64,000 bases of DNA from Cyanobacterium sp. HL-69 (GCA_002813895.1 CP024912.1:248001-312000); one strand, 5' to 3'; counted from the first letter of the stretch, positions 9,069-18,535 are shown. Program-made: numbers and translations. The notes: generated from the sequence alone by a model not told the origin.

Positions 9069-9905
9069 TTAATCGTCCATATCAATGGATAGACGGTAAA
9101 TTTCACGGCGAGATAGGTTTGTTAGTTTTGCTAATTGCTGACTTGCTTCGCTTTTGCTCATGCCCTCTTGTAATAATGCACTCAATCTTTCTTTAATTTC
9201 TTCATGGGATAATTGTTCCCATTGTTGATCACTATTTCCCGCCACAATAATAGTATATTCCCCCCTCGGTTCTTTTTTTTGGTAAAGGGCGATCGCTCCT
9301 TCCACCGTACCCCGCCAAAAATCTTCATGTAGCTTAGTCAACTCCCGTGCAAGGGTAATCTGTCGAGAAGCACCAAACACCCCCAAAAAATCCCCTAAAG
9401 TCTTCCTAAGACGATGGGGAGACTCATAAAAAATTATCGTACGTCTTTCGTCCTTTAATTCAGACAACAAAGCATCCCGTAACTTCTTCTTAGTGGCTAA
9501 AAAACCCTCAAAAACAAATCTTTCCGTTGATAAACCAGAAGCAATCAAACCATTTATAGCCGCATTAGCCCCCGGAATCGGTATCACCTGTATATTTCCT
9601 TCAACACAAGCCCTAACTAAATTGTATCCTGGATCAGAAATGGCAGGAGTCCCCGCATCTGTCACCAGAGCAATATTTTCTCCTTCTCTCAATCGAGGAA
9701 TAAACTCAGCAATTCTACTCTGATAATTATGGAGATGATAACTAACCATAGGAGTCTTCACCTGAAAATGATGTAGCAACTTACCTGTATGGCGAGTATC
9801 CTCCGCCCCAATCAAATCAGCCGATTCTAAAACCTTTAACCCCCGAAAAGTCATATCCTCAAGATTGCCGATGGGGGTTGCCACTAGATAAAGTATGCCT
9901 GTCAA
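9069..9905 (-). CDS. rsmI: 16S rRNA (cytidine1402-2'-O)-methyltransferase
   Basis: SAM-dependent methylation of C1402 in the decoding centre. The N-terminal tetrapyrrole-methylase fold begins ILYLVATPIGNLEDMT and continues with GAEDTRHTGKLL, VTDAGTPAISDPG and PGANAAINGL; FYESPHR is also typical. The 278-aa length fits. A short C-terminal helix domain follows (SKSEASQQLAKLT...). Divergent from the hypothetical gene at 9939 with only 33 bp between starts. Confidence 0.95.
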   Translation of the reverse strand: MTGILYLVATPIGNLEDMTFRGLKVLESADLIGAEDTRHTGKLLHHFQVKTPMVSYHLHNYQSRIAEFIPRLREGENIALVTDAGTPAISDPGYNLVRACVEGNIQVIPIPGANAAINGLIASGLSTERFVFEGFLATKKKLRDALLSELKDERRTIIFYESPHRLRKTLGDFLGVFGASRQITLARELTKLHEDFWRGTVEGAIALYQKKEPRGEYTIIVAGNSDQQWEQLSHEEIKERLSALLQEGMSKSEASQQLAKLTNLSRREIYRLSIDMDD

Positions 9906-9938
9906 TGTAAAATCCTAGAAGTAACACAAAAAATCTTT

Positions 9939-10265
9939 ATGAACCAGTTTACCATTAACCTCAACCAAGGCTCCGTCTCCTTTAACTTTAGCCAAGAAGC
10001 AGCCCAAAAACTCAGACAAGAAATAAACCTACTAATACAAAGCCTAAAAGATAACGCCCAAACAGGTGCAAAACCTAGTGCTAAAAAAGCCATGGAATAT
10101 CAACACACAGGAGAGGTATTTTTAGAAGTTTTTTGCAACCCTAATATTTATCCTAGTCCTTTCGCTGCCAAAGTTTTAATTACCATCAGAGATGAGCGTT
10201 TAAGGGTAACATCTGAAGCTGAATTAACCCGATTAATCGAAGATCTAGAACAATATTTACAATAG
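9939..10265 (+). CDS. Conserved cyanobacterial protein, unknown function
   Basis: 108 residues without membrane segments: an N-terminal beta hairpin, an amphipathic helix (QEAAQKLRQEINLLIQSL), then strands and a final acidic helix (LTRLIEDLEQYLQ). No recognised family. Composition and codon use look like the neighbours, and the frame avoids stops over the whole length, so it is taken as real. Head-to-head with rsmI; followed by a small hairpin. Confidence 0.65.
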   Translation: MNQFTINLNQGSVSFNFSQEAAQKLRQEINLLIQSLKDNAQTGAKPSAKKAMEYQHTGEVFLEVFCNPNIYPSPFAAKVLITIRDERLRVTSEAELTRLIEDLEQYLQ

Positions 10266-10309
10266 TAATCAAAAAGTGGTTTAGTGCTGGCAATTTTTAG
10301 ATAAAGGAC

Positions 10310-10328
10310 GTAGCATGATGCTACTTTT
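10310..10328 (+). terminator. Hairpin with short U-run
   Basis: GTAGCA-TGA-TGCTAC (10310-10324) followed by TTTT lies behind the 108-aa gene and before the convergent flavoprotein gene. The stem is only 6 bp. Confidence 0.5.
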
Positions 10329-10367
10329 GTCAAGTTTATAAGGTGAAATATAAGTACTTTAATAAAG

Positions 10368-11756
10368 TTATTTTCTCCTCCAGATAAACCAACTTTCTAA
10401 CAAACTAAATTTGCGAGAATATTTTTTCTTAGCAAACATTATCTCTAATTCATTAACAATACCTCGAACAAAATCATCACTAATAGCTATAGTGAATAAA
10501 TACTTAATATTATTATTTGTCTTTATCATCACTCCGATAATATTCATTAATAATTCTCTCTTATATCCCCAACAATGACATCCTAAAATCTCATTTGTTT
10601 TGCTAACTATTAGCTTAATATAAAAGTGTTTTTGTTCTAAATCAAAAGGAGATAGAAAAGTATCTTTAATAACAAAACTTTCCCAACTATCTCCATACAA
10701 ACTTTTAACTTGAGATTCACTATAACCAATCCGAGAGACTCCAGAAATTATATTAATATCATAGGGAATTTCATCATAGTTAATTTTATTAAAATTCAAA
10801 AACAAAATATTATTAATAGCAACCCTTATCTCTTCTTTTGCAATATTTAAATGATTATATCCCCCTAACAAACCTCCCACACAATATATAAGACTATGAT
10901 GTGTTTGCAACTTTTTATTAACAATAAGATTAGTCTCATTAAAGTTAAATATAGACTGTTTTTGTTCTTCTAAACCATCAAAATTAAAATTAACTTGTTT
11001 TTTTAAAAAACCATCACTAATAATAATTTGCTCACATTCAATGGCTTTATCTTCTGCCTGAATCCATTTACTATTATCAATAGATTTCACCTGAGTAACT
11101 TGATAATTAGTTAATACATTAATGCTCATACTTTCCAATTGACATTGAATCAAAAAAGCAATATCAGCATCCTCCCAAGGCAAAATATGCTCCTGTGTGG
11201 TTAACAAAGTTACCTTTTTTTGATGACGAATCAATAAACTACTGATGTTAATCGCCATTTCATCATCACCAATCACCACCAAATTATTGGGTAATGAATC
11301 TATATCCCATGATGTAAAAACGTCATAACCAGTTAAATAATTAATATCCTCAATACCAACCCAATCAGGATACTGATAATTATATAAAGGAGTGGTAATA
11401 ACATAACCATTAGCCATTAAAATATCGTTTTTAGTTTTAATAGCTGTTTTATTACTCTCTAAAGTAAATTGAAAATCAGAAAAAATAACATCAACTTCCA
11501 AACTGTCTAATTCAGGTAATAATACATCTTCAATTAATCTCTTTTTTTCCTCCAAAATATCTTCCCGATTATGAAAACTATTAGGAGATAAAAGTTCAGT
11601 TTGTAACTGTTGAAATAAATATTTTCTACCTTCTTCCGCCCCAAAATTAACATCAATAATCAAGGCAACCCTAGCCCCAAAATTAGCGGCATATTTAGCT
11701 CCCCAAATGGCTTCTAAACTACCACCAAGAATAATTAAATCATAGGTTAACTTCAT
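10368..11756 (-). CDS. Pyridine-nucleotide-disulphide-oxidoreductase-like flavoprotein lacking the redox cysteines
   Basis: 462 residues with the layout of the lipoamide dehydrogenase/mercuric reductase family: N-terminal FAD fold (YDLIILGGSLEAIWGAKYA, 5-23), central NAD(P) fold (LVVIGDDEMAINIS, about 157-170), a second FAD contact near LIYCVGGLLGGYN, and a C-terminal interface-like domain. The GTCLNVGC active-site cysteine pair is absent: the segment after the first FAD strand (IIDVNFGAEEGRKYL) has no Cys. Glycine motifs are also eroded (GGSLEA, GDDEMA). The gene is visibly more AT-rich than trmFO, 11 bp upstream in the same operon. A divergent or non-catalytic member; function unknown. Confidence 0.72.
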   Translation of the reverse strand: MKLTYDLIILGGSLEAIWGAKYAANFGARVALIIDVNFGAEEGRKYLFQQLQTELLSPNSFHNREDILEEKKRLIEDVLLPELDSLEVDVIFSDFQFTLESNKTAIKTKNDILMANGYVITTPLYNYQYPDWVGIEDINYLTGYDVFTSWDIDSLPNNLVVIGDDEMAINISSLLIRHQKKVTLLTTQEHILPWEDADIAFLIQCQLESMSINVLTNYQVTQVKSIDNSKWIQAEDKAIECEQIIISDGFLKKQVNFNFDGLEEQKQSIFNFNETNLIVNKKLQTHHSLIYCVGGLLGGYNHLNIAKEEIRVAINNILFLNFNKINYDEIPYDINIISGVSRIGYSESQVKSLYGDSWESFVIKDTFLSPFDLEQKHFYIKLIVSKTNEILGCHCWGYKRELLMNIIGVMIKTNNNIKYLFTIAISDDFVRGIVNELEIMFAKKKYSRKFSLLESWFIWRRK

Positions 11757-11767
11757 GGGAAATAATA

Positions 11768-13105
11768 CTAAACCTGAGTTAGTAAAGAGTCAACCATCGT
11801 TAAAGCCCTTTCACCATAGGCTTGATAACGTTCTCGTTTATTTTTGATTTTTGTCTCGAAGGTAGGCAAAATCCCGAAGTTAGGGGGCATGGGTTGAAAA
11901 TGCTTGGCATCAGCAGAGCTAATAAAATCAAATAATGCTCCCATCATAGTAACAGGGGATAAGACCAATGGCTCTTGATTTTTATATACCCTAGCGGCGT
12001 TTGTACCTGCTAACCAACCCCCTGCAGAGGCTGCGGTATAGCCTTCTGTGCCTATTAGTTGCCCCGCCGCCAAAAGGTTAGGATTTGTTTTAAATTGTAG
12101 GGTAGCATGGAGTAGTTGAGGAGCATTGAGAAAGGTGTTTTTGTGCATTACTCCCATTCTCACAAATTCGGCATTTTCTAAACCTGGGATAAGACGAAAT
12201 ACTCTTTTTTGTTCACCCCAACGAAGGTTAGTCTGAAAACCGACCATATTCCAAAGTTGCCCGGCTTTGTCCTCTTGTCGCAGTTGTACCACGGCATAGG
12301 GACGTTTATCTTTGTTTTCCCGAAAGTCACCAAGACGAGAATCAAATAAGCCAATGGGTTTGAGGGGGCCATATCTCATGGTTTCTTCTCCCCTTTGGGC
12401 TAATTCTTCGATGGGTAAACAACCTTCAAAAAAGTTAGAGGTTTCCCTGTCAAAGTCTTTTAATTCTGCTTGTTCGGCTTTTGATAATTCTTGCCAAAAA
12501 TTAATATACTGCTCTTTATTCATGGGGCAGTTGAGATAGGCAGCTTCTCCTTTGTCGTAACGGGAAGCAAAAAAGGCGATATCTTGGTTGATGGATTCAC
12601 CGACAATGATAGGGCTAGCGGCATCAAAAAAGCTCATATATTCCATGCCTGTTAAGCCTTGTAATTCGGTGGCTAAACTTTCGGTGGTGAGAGGACCTGT
12701 GGCTAAAACGACGATGGTATCGGGGGGAATTGATTTGATTTCTTCCCGTTTAAGGGTGATTAGGGGGTGATTATCTAGGGTTTGGGTCAAATCTTGACTA
12801 AATACCCCTCTATCCACTGCTAATGCCCCTCCTGCGGGGACTTTGTGTTTGTCGGCAGTTTGAATAATTATGGAGTTGAGACGGCGTAATTCTTCGTGAA
12901 GTAATCCTGCGGCTCTATCGGTGGCATCAGCTCCAAAGGAGTTGCTACATACTAATTCGGCTAGGTGTTCGCTATGGTGCGCTGGGCTATGTCTGACAGG
13001 GCGCATTTCGTAGAGTGTGACGGGAATCCCTGCTTGGGCTATTTGCCATGTGGCTTCTGTTCCTGCTAAACCACCACCAATTACGATAATACCTTTTTGG
13101 CTCAT
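11768..13105 (-). CDS. trmFO: Folate-dependent tRNA (uracil54-C5)-methyltransferase TrmFO
   Basis: Makes ribothymidine at tRNA position 54 using methylenetetrahydrofolate and FADH2. Starts with FAD motif [22 protein letters not shown] and [10 protein letters not shown] are family landmarks, as is [24 protein letters not shown] near the end. 445 aa is the normal length. It is preceded by a receiver-domain gene (39 bp) and followed by the flavoprotein gene (11 bp), suggesting an operon from thiL onward. Confidence 0.96.
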   Translation of the reverse strand: MSQKGIIVIGGGLAGTEATWQIAQAGIPVTLYEMRPVRHSPAHHSEHLAELVCSNSFGADATDRAAGLLHEELRRLNSIIIQTADKHKVPAGGALAVDRGVFSQDLTQTLDNHPLITLKREEIKSIPPDTIVVLATGPLTTESLATELQGLTGMEYMSFFDAASPIIVGESINQDIAFFASRYDKGEAAYLNCPMNKEQYINFWQELSKAEQAELKDFDRETSNFFEGCLPIEELAQRGEETMRYGPLKPIGLFDSRLGDFRENKDKRPYAVVQLRQEDKAGQLWNMVGFQTNLRWGEQKRVFRLIPGLENAEFVRMGVMHKNTFLNAPQLLHATLQFKTNPNLLAAGQLIGTEGYTAASAGGWLAGTNAARVYKNQEPLVLSPVTMMGALFDFISSADAKHFQPMPPNFGILPTFETKIKNKRERYQAYGERALTMVDSLLTQV

Positions 13106-13144
13106 TATGCTTGTTGTAACCTTGTCTGTAGAGTTTGTTTGTTT

Positions 13145-13525
13145 CTATTTTACTTGTTTTAGCAAGTATTTGATTGTTTTGAGGAGTTGCATTCTGTCTT
13201 TGATAAATTCTTCTTTGACGATGTAGGCATCTCCTCCTTGTTTTTGGGCCCAGTGAATGTCAAAGTCTTGGTTTTTTGTGGAGCAGAAGATGACGGGAAC
13301 TTTTTTGGTGCTAGGATTTTCTTTGATCCATCTACAAAGTTCATAGCCATTCATTTCGGGCATGACTACGTCGGTGATAACAAGGTTAAATTTTTCGGCT
13401 TTTAATACTTCGATCGCCTCTACCCCGTTAGTTGCTTCTGCTACCTGAATATTAAATTGTTTGAGTGTATCACAAATCACCTCTCGGGGAGCATGACTGT
13501 CATCAACTACTAAGATTTTAATCAT
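13145..13525 (-). CDS. Single-domain response regulator (CheY/PilH-like)
   Basis: A stand-alone 126-aa receiver domain without output domain. Acidic pocket D8 and D9, phospho-acceptor D52 in VITDVVMPEMNG, S82/T83 and conserved K104 are all in place, so it should be phosphorylatable. Such proteins act by protein-protein contact, for example in phototaxis or pilus control. No histidine kinase is nearby; a CheW-like protein is at 39108. Lies 71 bp behind thiL and 39 bp ahead of trmFO on the same strand. Confidence 0.88.
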   Translation of the reverse strand: MIKILVVDDSHAPREVICDTLKQFNIQVAEATNGVEAIEVLKAEKFNLVITDVVMPEMNGYELCRWIKENPSTKKVPVIFCSTKNQDFDIHWAQKQGGDAYIVKEEFIKDRMQLLKTIKYLLKQVK

Positions 13526-13596
13526 GATTTGATCGATGATAAATAGTTAAGAAGAGTAGATCAATTAAAGAATCTGAGCCTTACGGTTTATTATAC

Positions 13597-14583
13597 CTAA
13601 AAATGGTTAAATATTTCGTTAACGTCTAATAAGACTTCGGAATCCGGCTTATTATTGTCTATCAAAATTACTTTTTTTTCGTCGGTAATTTCACCTATTA
13701 TTTTTATTTTGCCGTGAGCTTCGTTTACTAAGTGCTGAGCGTTTTTTGGAGATAAACATAATACTAATTCAAAATCTTCTCCCCCAAATAATGTCCATTT
13801 TAAAGCTGTTTTACTGTCAGTAATTTTGAGGACTTCTGGAGCAACGGGAATTTTGTCTAAGTATATTCTCGCACCTTTATTACTTTGTTGACAAATTTGT
13901 ATGATGGCATCGGCTAATCCATCGCTACTGTCCATCCCTGTGATACTTCCACTATTATGGAGTTGGGGTAATAAATCGAGGCGAGGTTGGGGTTTTTGGT
14001 GGGCAAGAATTAATTTTTCTTTGCTTTGTTCGTCTAAATTCTGATATTTTTCAGGGGATAAAAGGATTTCTAGCCCCCCCCGTGATAACCCATGGATGCC
14101 AGTAATAACTATGACATCTCCTGTTTTAGCAGTATTTCTAAGGATCTTTTGGTTTGGTTTTACCTCTCCTAGGGCCGTAATGGCGATCGCCCTTACTTTT
14201 CCCCTTGTCAAATCACCCCCCACAATAGTTGTATCAAACTGGGTTAAACAATCCCTCATGCCCTGATAAAGGGACTCTACCCAATGCCAAGGAGTATTAG
14301 GAGAAAGAGAAAGAGCAACCGTAATCCCCAAAGGATAAGCCCCCATGGCAGCTAAATCAGACAAATTCGCCGCTACACTGCGCCAACCTACCATATAAGG
14401 GGGTGTAGTGCGATCGCTAAAATGCACATCATCCACCAACATATCACTCGTTACCACCAACTGCATCCCTTCAGACACATCCAAAACCGCTCCATCATCC
14501 CCCACCAAACTAGGATGACAATAGTTTTTTAACCGTCTTAATAACTCATGTTCCCCCAAATCTTTTATTAACTCCATCCCCAA
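13597..14583 (-). CDS. thiL: Thiamine-monophosphate kinase
   Basis: Phosphorylates thiamine monophosphate to the cofactor thiamine diphosphate. N-terminal GDDGAVLDV and VTSDMLVDDVHF metal/ATP motifs, then NLSDLAAMGAYPLG, VGGDLTRG and GMDSSDGLADA, all typical of the PurM-like fold. 328 aa is normal. The ORF begins MGMEL; the second Met two codons on is also possible. No TPP riboswitch was recognised in the short gap to the divergent gene at 14657. Confidence 0.94.
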   Translation of the reverse strand: MGMELIKDLGEHELLRRLKNYCHPSLVGDDGAVLDVSEGMQLVVTSDMLVDDVHFSDRTTPPYMVGWRSVAANLSDLAAMGAYPLGITVALSLSPNTPWHWVESLYQGMRDCLTQFDTTIVGGDLTRGKVRAIAITALGEVKPNQKILRNTAKTGDVIVITGIHGLSRGGLEILLSPEKYQNLDEQSKEKLILAHQKPQPRLDLLPQLHNSGSITGMDSSDGLADAIIQICQQSNKGARIYLDKIPVAPEVLKITDSKTALKWTLFGGEDFELVLCLSPKNAQHLVNEAHGKIKIIGEITDEKKVILIDNNKPDSEVLLDVNEIFNHF

Positions 14584-14656
14584 AAATTTCTATAATAGAA
14601 GTAGAAAACCCTTATTAATTGTCAGTTGACAAAGATCAATTGTCAATCCACGACCT

Positions 14657-15391
14657 ATGACAGAAGGCTTAATCCATTCCCTCGAAAGTTGTGGCACCGT
14701 CGATGGCCCCGGTATCCGATTCGTTATATTTACCCAAGGTTGCCCCCTGCGTTGCTTATACTGCCACAACCCCGACTGCCGACATATCGAAGAAGGTAAA
14801 AGTAAAAAAGTAACCACCGAAGAATTAATCAAAGAAATCAAAAAATATCGCTCCTACTTTCAATACTCTGGCGGAGGCGTAACCGTGACAGGAGGAGAAC
14901 CATTAATGCAACCAGAATTTGTAAAGTCAATCTTTGAAAGTTGCCATAAACTCGGCATTCATACCACCCTAGACACCTCTGGCTATGTCACCCTCAATGC
15001 CGCCAAACCCGTTCTTGAACACACCGATCTAGTATTATTAGATATAAAATCTTTTAACCCTGACATTTATCGCACCGTAACCAGTGTATCCCTAGAACCT
15101 ACCCTAAATTTTGCTCGATATTTAGCCGAAATTAAAAAACCCACTTGGATTAGATTTGTACTGGTTCCAGGATTAACAGATGTAGAAGATAATGTTTTAG
15201 GATTAGCCAAGTTTGTATCCCAACTAGATAACGTAGAGAAAGTAGAGATACTGCCCTTCCATAAAATGGGAGAATATAAATGGGAACAACTAGGCTTTGA
15301 CTATAAACTAAAAAATACTGAACCTCCGAGTCAAGAGCTAATGGAGAAAGTTATAAAAATCTTTCAAAGTTATGACTTAGTAGTTCAGTAG
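14657..15391 (+). CDS. pflA: Pyruvate formate-lyase-activating enzyme (glycyl-radical activase)
   Basis: Radical SAM enzyme of 244 aa that installs a glycyl radical on a partner. N-terminus MTEGLIHSLESCGTVDGPG matches PFL activase; the 4Fe-4S cysteines are C29, C33 and C36 in GCPLRCLYCHNPDC. TVTGGEPLMQ (SAM-contacting GGEP) and DTSGY follow. No extra ferredoxin cluster is inserted. No pyruvate formate-lyase gene is in the window, so the partner is unknown. Divergent from thiL with 73 bp between starts; TATAAT around 14591 may be its -10 element. Confidence 0.88.
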   Translation: MTEGLIHSLESCGTVDGPGIRFVIFTQGCPLRCLYCHNPDCRHIEEGKSKKVTTEELIKEIKKYRSYFQYSGGGVTVTGGEPLMQPEFVKSIFESCHKLGIHTTLDTSGYVTLNAAKPVLEHTDLVLLDIKSFNPDIYRTVTSVSLEPTLNFARYLAEIKKPTWIRFVLVPGLTDVEDNVLGLAKFVSQLDNVEKVEILPFHKMGEYKWEQLGFDYKLKNTEPPSQELMEKVIKIFQSYDLVVQ

Positions 15392-15422
15392 GAACTTATT
15401 TTGCATATAAAAAAGCTCCGAA

Positions 15423-15441
15423 GGAAGTAAAAATTACTTCC
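15423..15441 (-). terminator. Hairpin between convergent genes
   Basis: GGAAGTAA-AAA-TTACTTCC forms an 8-bp stem with a 3-nt loop. On the minus strand it is followed within about 10 nt by TTTTTT, so it best serves the gene at 15457-15744; the plus-strand gene ends 32 bp earlier. Confidence 0.6.
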
Positions 15442-15456
15442 CAAAAAAGCAGTTAA

Positions 15457-15744
15457 TTACTTAAATTTAGATGTAGCTTCTTCAAAGGCAGTGCCTAATT
15501 CTTCCCATGCCCCTTGAAAGCCCTTCACAACGCTTTCCCAAGCATCATCACTAGAGGCTTTTAACTTTTGTAAATTAGCCTCCATATCCGCTTTTTTACC
15601 TTCTAAATATTTTATTTTACTCTGTAAATCAGCCTGAGCATCTTCCCCTACTTTATCGGCTTCCGCCTTCAGAGAATCAATTTTGGCTCCCCACTCTTTA
15701 AGGGTGTTTTCCATTTGTCCTTGTTTAACTTCTCTATTTTCCAT
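15457..15744 (-). CDS. Small coiled-coil protein, unknown function
   Basis: 95 residues, almost wholly alpha-helical, with heptad-like spacing and high Lys/Glu/Ala content (LKAEADKVGEDAQADLQSKIKYLEGKKADMEANLQKL at about 24-60) and a final amphipathic helix WEELGTAFEEATSKF. No membrane segment. Cyanobacteria carry several such short stress-associated coiled-coil proteins, but I cannot name the family. An ATG at codon 11 is an alternative start. It stands alone, divergent from the FHA gene. Confidence 0.75.
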   Translation of the reverse strand: MENREVKQGQMENTLKEWGAKIDSLKAEADKVGEDAQADLQSKIKYLEGKKADMEANLQKLKASSDDAWESVVKGFQGAWEELGTAFEEATSKFK

Positions 15745-15988
15745 AATTGTGAATTACTCCAAAAATATGTTTCATTTTCATCATAGATAAAACATATTTT
15801 TTTTGCCATCGTATAAAATTACGGTAATCCGCATTAATGTACTTTCTTTTGTCACTTTATGGAAAGAATAAATATTACAAAAAATGATTTATCTACGGTT
15901 AAAATTGAGCTTATAATGTTGCATATAATATATAGAATGGCATAATCATAACATTAAATTAGGTTTAACATTTAAGTAAAACCATATT

Positions 15989-16489
15989 ATGTATAGAATC
16001 ACCCTTGCTTGGCAGGAAAATAGGCAAATTCGCAGTCGAACTATCGCTGATGATGATTACACCCTCTATCCTCAAAAGATCATTATTGGTAGAGGAGATG
16101 AAAAACAATGTGATATAACTTTAACACACTCCGATCCTATGATCATTCGGACAGTTTCCCAAGCTCACCTAGAAATTTTTTATGACCAAGGAAAAAATAA
16201 ATTTCTAGCCAAAAACTTAACTCAAAATCGTCAAACACAAAAAAAACCCAATCCCCTCATCATTGACAGGAAAAAAGTTATTAGTGACACTGTAGAAATA
16301 AATGAAAATACTGTCATAAAATTAGGCAAAATTACCATGGTGGTCAGAAATATAGAACTACCTGATCATTGCGGAGAATACATAATCAAATGTTCAGGCC
16401 CCAAAGAACATATCCTCAGTAAAGAACATGAAGGTTTAAATTGCCCCTATTGTGGCTATGTCGTTTTTACAGGAACAACCCTTAAATAA
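15989..16489 (+). CDS. FHA-domain protein with C-terminal zinc-ribbon-like cysteines
   Basis: 166 residues. Residues about 25-122 form a forkhead-associated fold: IIIGRGDEKQCDITL with the G34-R35 pair, then TVSQAHLEIFYD with S57 and H60 at the phosphothreonine pocket. The usual NGT turn is replaced (NLTQNRQT), so binding may be altered. The C-terminal 40 residues carry C128, C135, C152 and C155 (the last two as CPYC), a plausible zinc site. It starts 21 bp before the FHA-flavoenzyme gene on the same strand, so the two are likely co-expressed. Confidence 0.82.
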   Translation: MYRITLAWQENRQIRSRTIADDDYTLYPQKIIIGRGDEKQCDITLTHSDPMIIRTVSQAHLEIFYDQGKNKFLAKNLTQNRQTQKKPNPLIIDRKKVISDTVEINENTVIKLGKITMVVRNIELPDHCGEYIIKCSGPKEHILSKEHEGLNCPYCGYVVFTGTTLK

Positions 16490-16510
16490 AAAATAACAGA
16501 CCTAAAAGCC

Positions 16511-18535
16511 ATGGAAATTCAACTAATTACTCAAAATGCCGTCACCGAAGAACAAGAAGAAGAAACATTTTCCCTTCCTATTGTATTCGGTAGGGATCGT
16601 AGTCAGTTACCAACTACAATCGACAATCAAGAATCTAGTTCTATTGTACTATTAGACTCCCAAAACCTAATTTCTCGTTTCCATGCCATCATCAAAGAAT
16701 CTGAAAATCAAGTCATCTTAGAAGATAAAAGCAGTAATGGCACTTTTATTAATAACCAAAGGGTTTATCAGGAATCAACAACAGTCCATAATGGAGATGT
16801 TATCACCATTGGTAACTATAGCATTACCATTGCTTGGGGAATGCCCCCCACTGTCATAACTTCTAGTCCATCTACTATTTTAAGCTCTCCCCCCGAAATT
16901 TATTCCCCCACAAACAAAGATTATCGAGCCTCAACCATTATCTTTGATCCAGAAACAGATTTAGTTCAACCCCAAGGAAATATTACCCCAACACCTAGCC
17001 CTGCCATTTCTAGTAATTCTTTCCCCCCTGCCGACATTTTTGCTGAGGAAAAAATATCTGTTTCTGCCCTTCAAAAAACCAATTTACCCATCAAAGAAAC
17101 TACTTATCTTTCTATTGGTGGGGGATTAGGTAGCTTCGTATATACTGACCATCTTCGCATAGCAGGAGTACCGACGGAAAATATAGCTGTGGTGGGTTTA
17201 AACCCTATTCCCTATGGCAGATATGAAAGACTATTGCGTAATTGCCAGATATTCCGTTACAAAAGAATTAGATCTGGTTCCGACTCATGCCCTGATAACT
17301 TGTGGGGTTGGCCGGGTTATGCTTTACGGGAAGCATGGAGAGAATTATTTTTAGGACATATAAATGAAGCATTTACCTGTTTATGGCAAGTATTTGCTGA
17401 GCCTGTGTTTGCGGATACTTACACGCCCATTGCTGATAATGTTTTTAATTCTATCGATAGAGAAACAAAGCGTATCGGTTGGGAACAAATGTTTTACCAA
17501 GGTAGTGCGAGGGCAATTCGGAAGACGGAAGACGGACGTTATTGTGTTGCTTATTCTGCTAGTAAACCAGGGCAAACGGATCACCGCTTTATAATTGCAG
17601 ATTTTTTACATATTTGTACGGGTTATCCTGCCCTTAAACTCCTTCCTGATTTGCAACGTTATCGAGATACTACGGGGGATTTAAAATCCGTTGTACAAGG
17701 ATACGAACCCCATGATCATGTTTATGAGAAACTGGAAAGAAAAGGGGGTACGGTCATTATTAGAGGTTCTGGTATTGTTGCTTCACAAATTATGGATCGA
17801 TTATATCTAGTGCATAAAACAGGTTCTAAACTAAAAATTATCCACATGAATAGGGAACCTAGAAAGGGTTTTCAGTTTGAACAAGCTCAAAGAGAGGTGG
17901 AAAATGATTGGGAATTTCAACCTTATAACTGGCCCAAGGCTACTTGGGGGGGGGATATGCGTAAAAGGTTAGAGGAAGCTAGTCCTCCTTTGAGGCGAGA
18001 GTTATTGCAAAGCTGGGGCGGCACTACTACCAGTAGTCGTAAGCCTTGGCGTAGGATTGTGCAACAGGGTTTGCGGGAGGGATGGTATGAAATTAGATAT
18101 GGCTTAGTGAAGGAAGTGAAATCTGATTCTCAGGGGGGAGTGATTAGCACTTTGTTAACTAATCGGGGAGAAGATATTGTTCATGCTGATTTTATTATTG
18201 ATTGTACTGGATTGGTTTCTGATCCACGGCACAATCCTTTGTTGGATGATTTTATTACCCATTATGAACTTCCGTTGAATATTCAGGGGCGGCTTCATGT
18301 GGAGAATGATTTTGAAATCAAGAAAATGCGTAATGGTAATGGAAAGGTTTATGCTAATGGCATTATAACTTTGGGTGGCCCTTATGCGGCGGTGGATACT
18401 TTTTTGGGTTTACAGTATTCGGCTCATCGTATCATTGAAAGTTTGGCGTTGTTGAATGCCCCTGATGTAAATTATATTTCTGGGGTTTATTCTTTGGCTC
18501 AGTGGTTTCGGTGGGCTAATAATCAAAAGCCATAA
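16511..18535 (+). CDS. FHA domain fused to FAD/NAD(P)-dependent oxidoreductase
   Basis: 674 residues in three parts. Residues 1-110 are a well-preserved FHA domain: FGRDRS with G27-R28, S55 and H58 in SRFHAI, and SSNGTFINN with N76-G77-T78. Residues about 111-195 are a Pro/Ser/Thr-rich linker that could itself be phosphorylated. Residues 196-674 are a flavoprotein with FAD motif SIGGGLGSF (201-209), a second dinucleotide fold near VIIRGSGIVASQIMDRL, and FIIDCTGLVSDPR near the end, like FAD-dependent monooxygenases/oxidoreductases. Substrate unknown. An FHA domain on a flavoenzyme suggests recruitment by a phosphothreonine-bearing partner; the kinase at 19050 is the nearest candidate. Confidence 0.85.
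   Translation: MEIQLITQNAVTEEQEEETFSLPIVFGRDRSQLPTTIDNQESSSIVLLDSQNLISRFHAIIKESENQVILEDKSSNGTFINNQRVYQESTTVHNGDVITIGNYSITIAWGMPPTVITSSPSTILSSPPEIYSPTNKDYRASTIIFDPETDLVQPQGNITPTPSPAISSNSFPPADIFAEEKISVSALQKTNLPIKETTYLSIGGGLGSFVYTDHLRIAGVPTENIAVVGLNPIPYGRYERLLRNCQIFRYKRIRSGSDSCPDNLWGWPGYALREAWRELFLGHINEAFTCLWQVFAEPVFADTYTPIADNVFNSIDRETKRIGWEQMFYQGSARAIRKTEDGRYCVAYSASKPGQTDHRFIIADFLHICTGYPALKLLPDLQRYRDTTGDLKSVVQGYEPHDHVYEKLERKGGTVIIRGSGIVASQIMDRLYLVHKTGSKLKIIHMNREPRKGFQFEQAQREVENDWEFQPYNWPKATWGGDMRKRLEEASPPLRRELLQSWGGTTTSSRKPWRRIVQQGLREGWYEIRYGLVKEVKSDSQGGVISTLLTNRGEDIVHADFIIDCTGLVSDPRHNPLLDDFITHYELPLNIQGRLHVENDFEIKKMRNGNGKVYANGIITLGGPYAAVDTFLGLQYSAHRIIESLALLNAPDVNYISGVYSLAQWFRWANNQKP

Noticed and set aside
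14590-14841. Minus-strand 83-codon ORF between thiL and pflA
   Set aside because: Overlaps the conserved N-terminal coding region of pflA, including its iron-sulfur motif.
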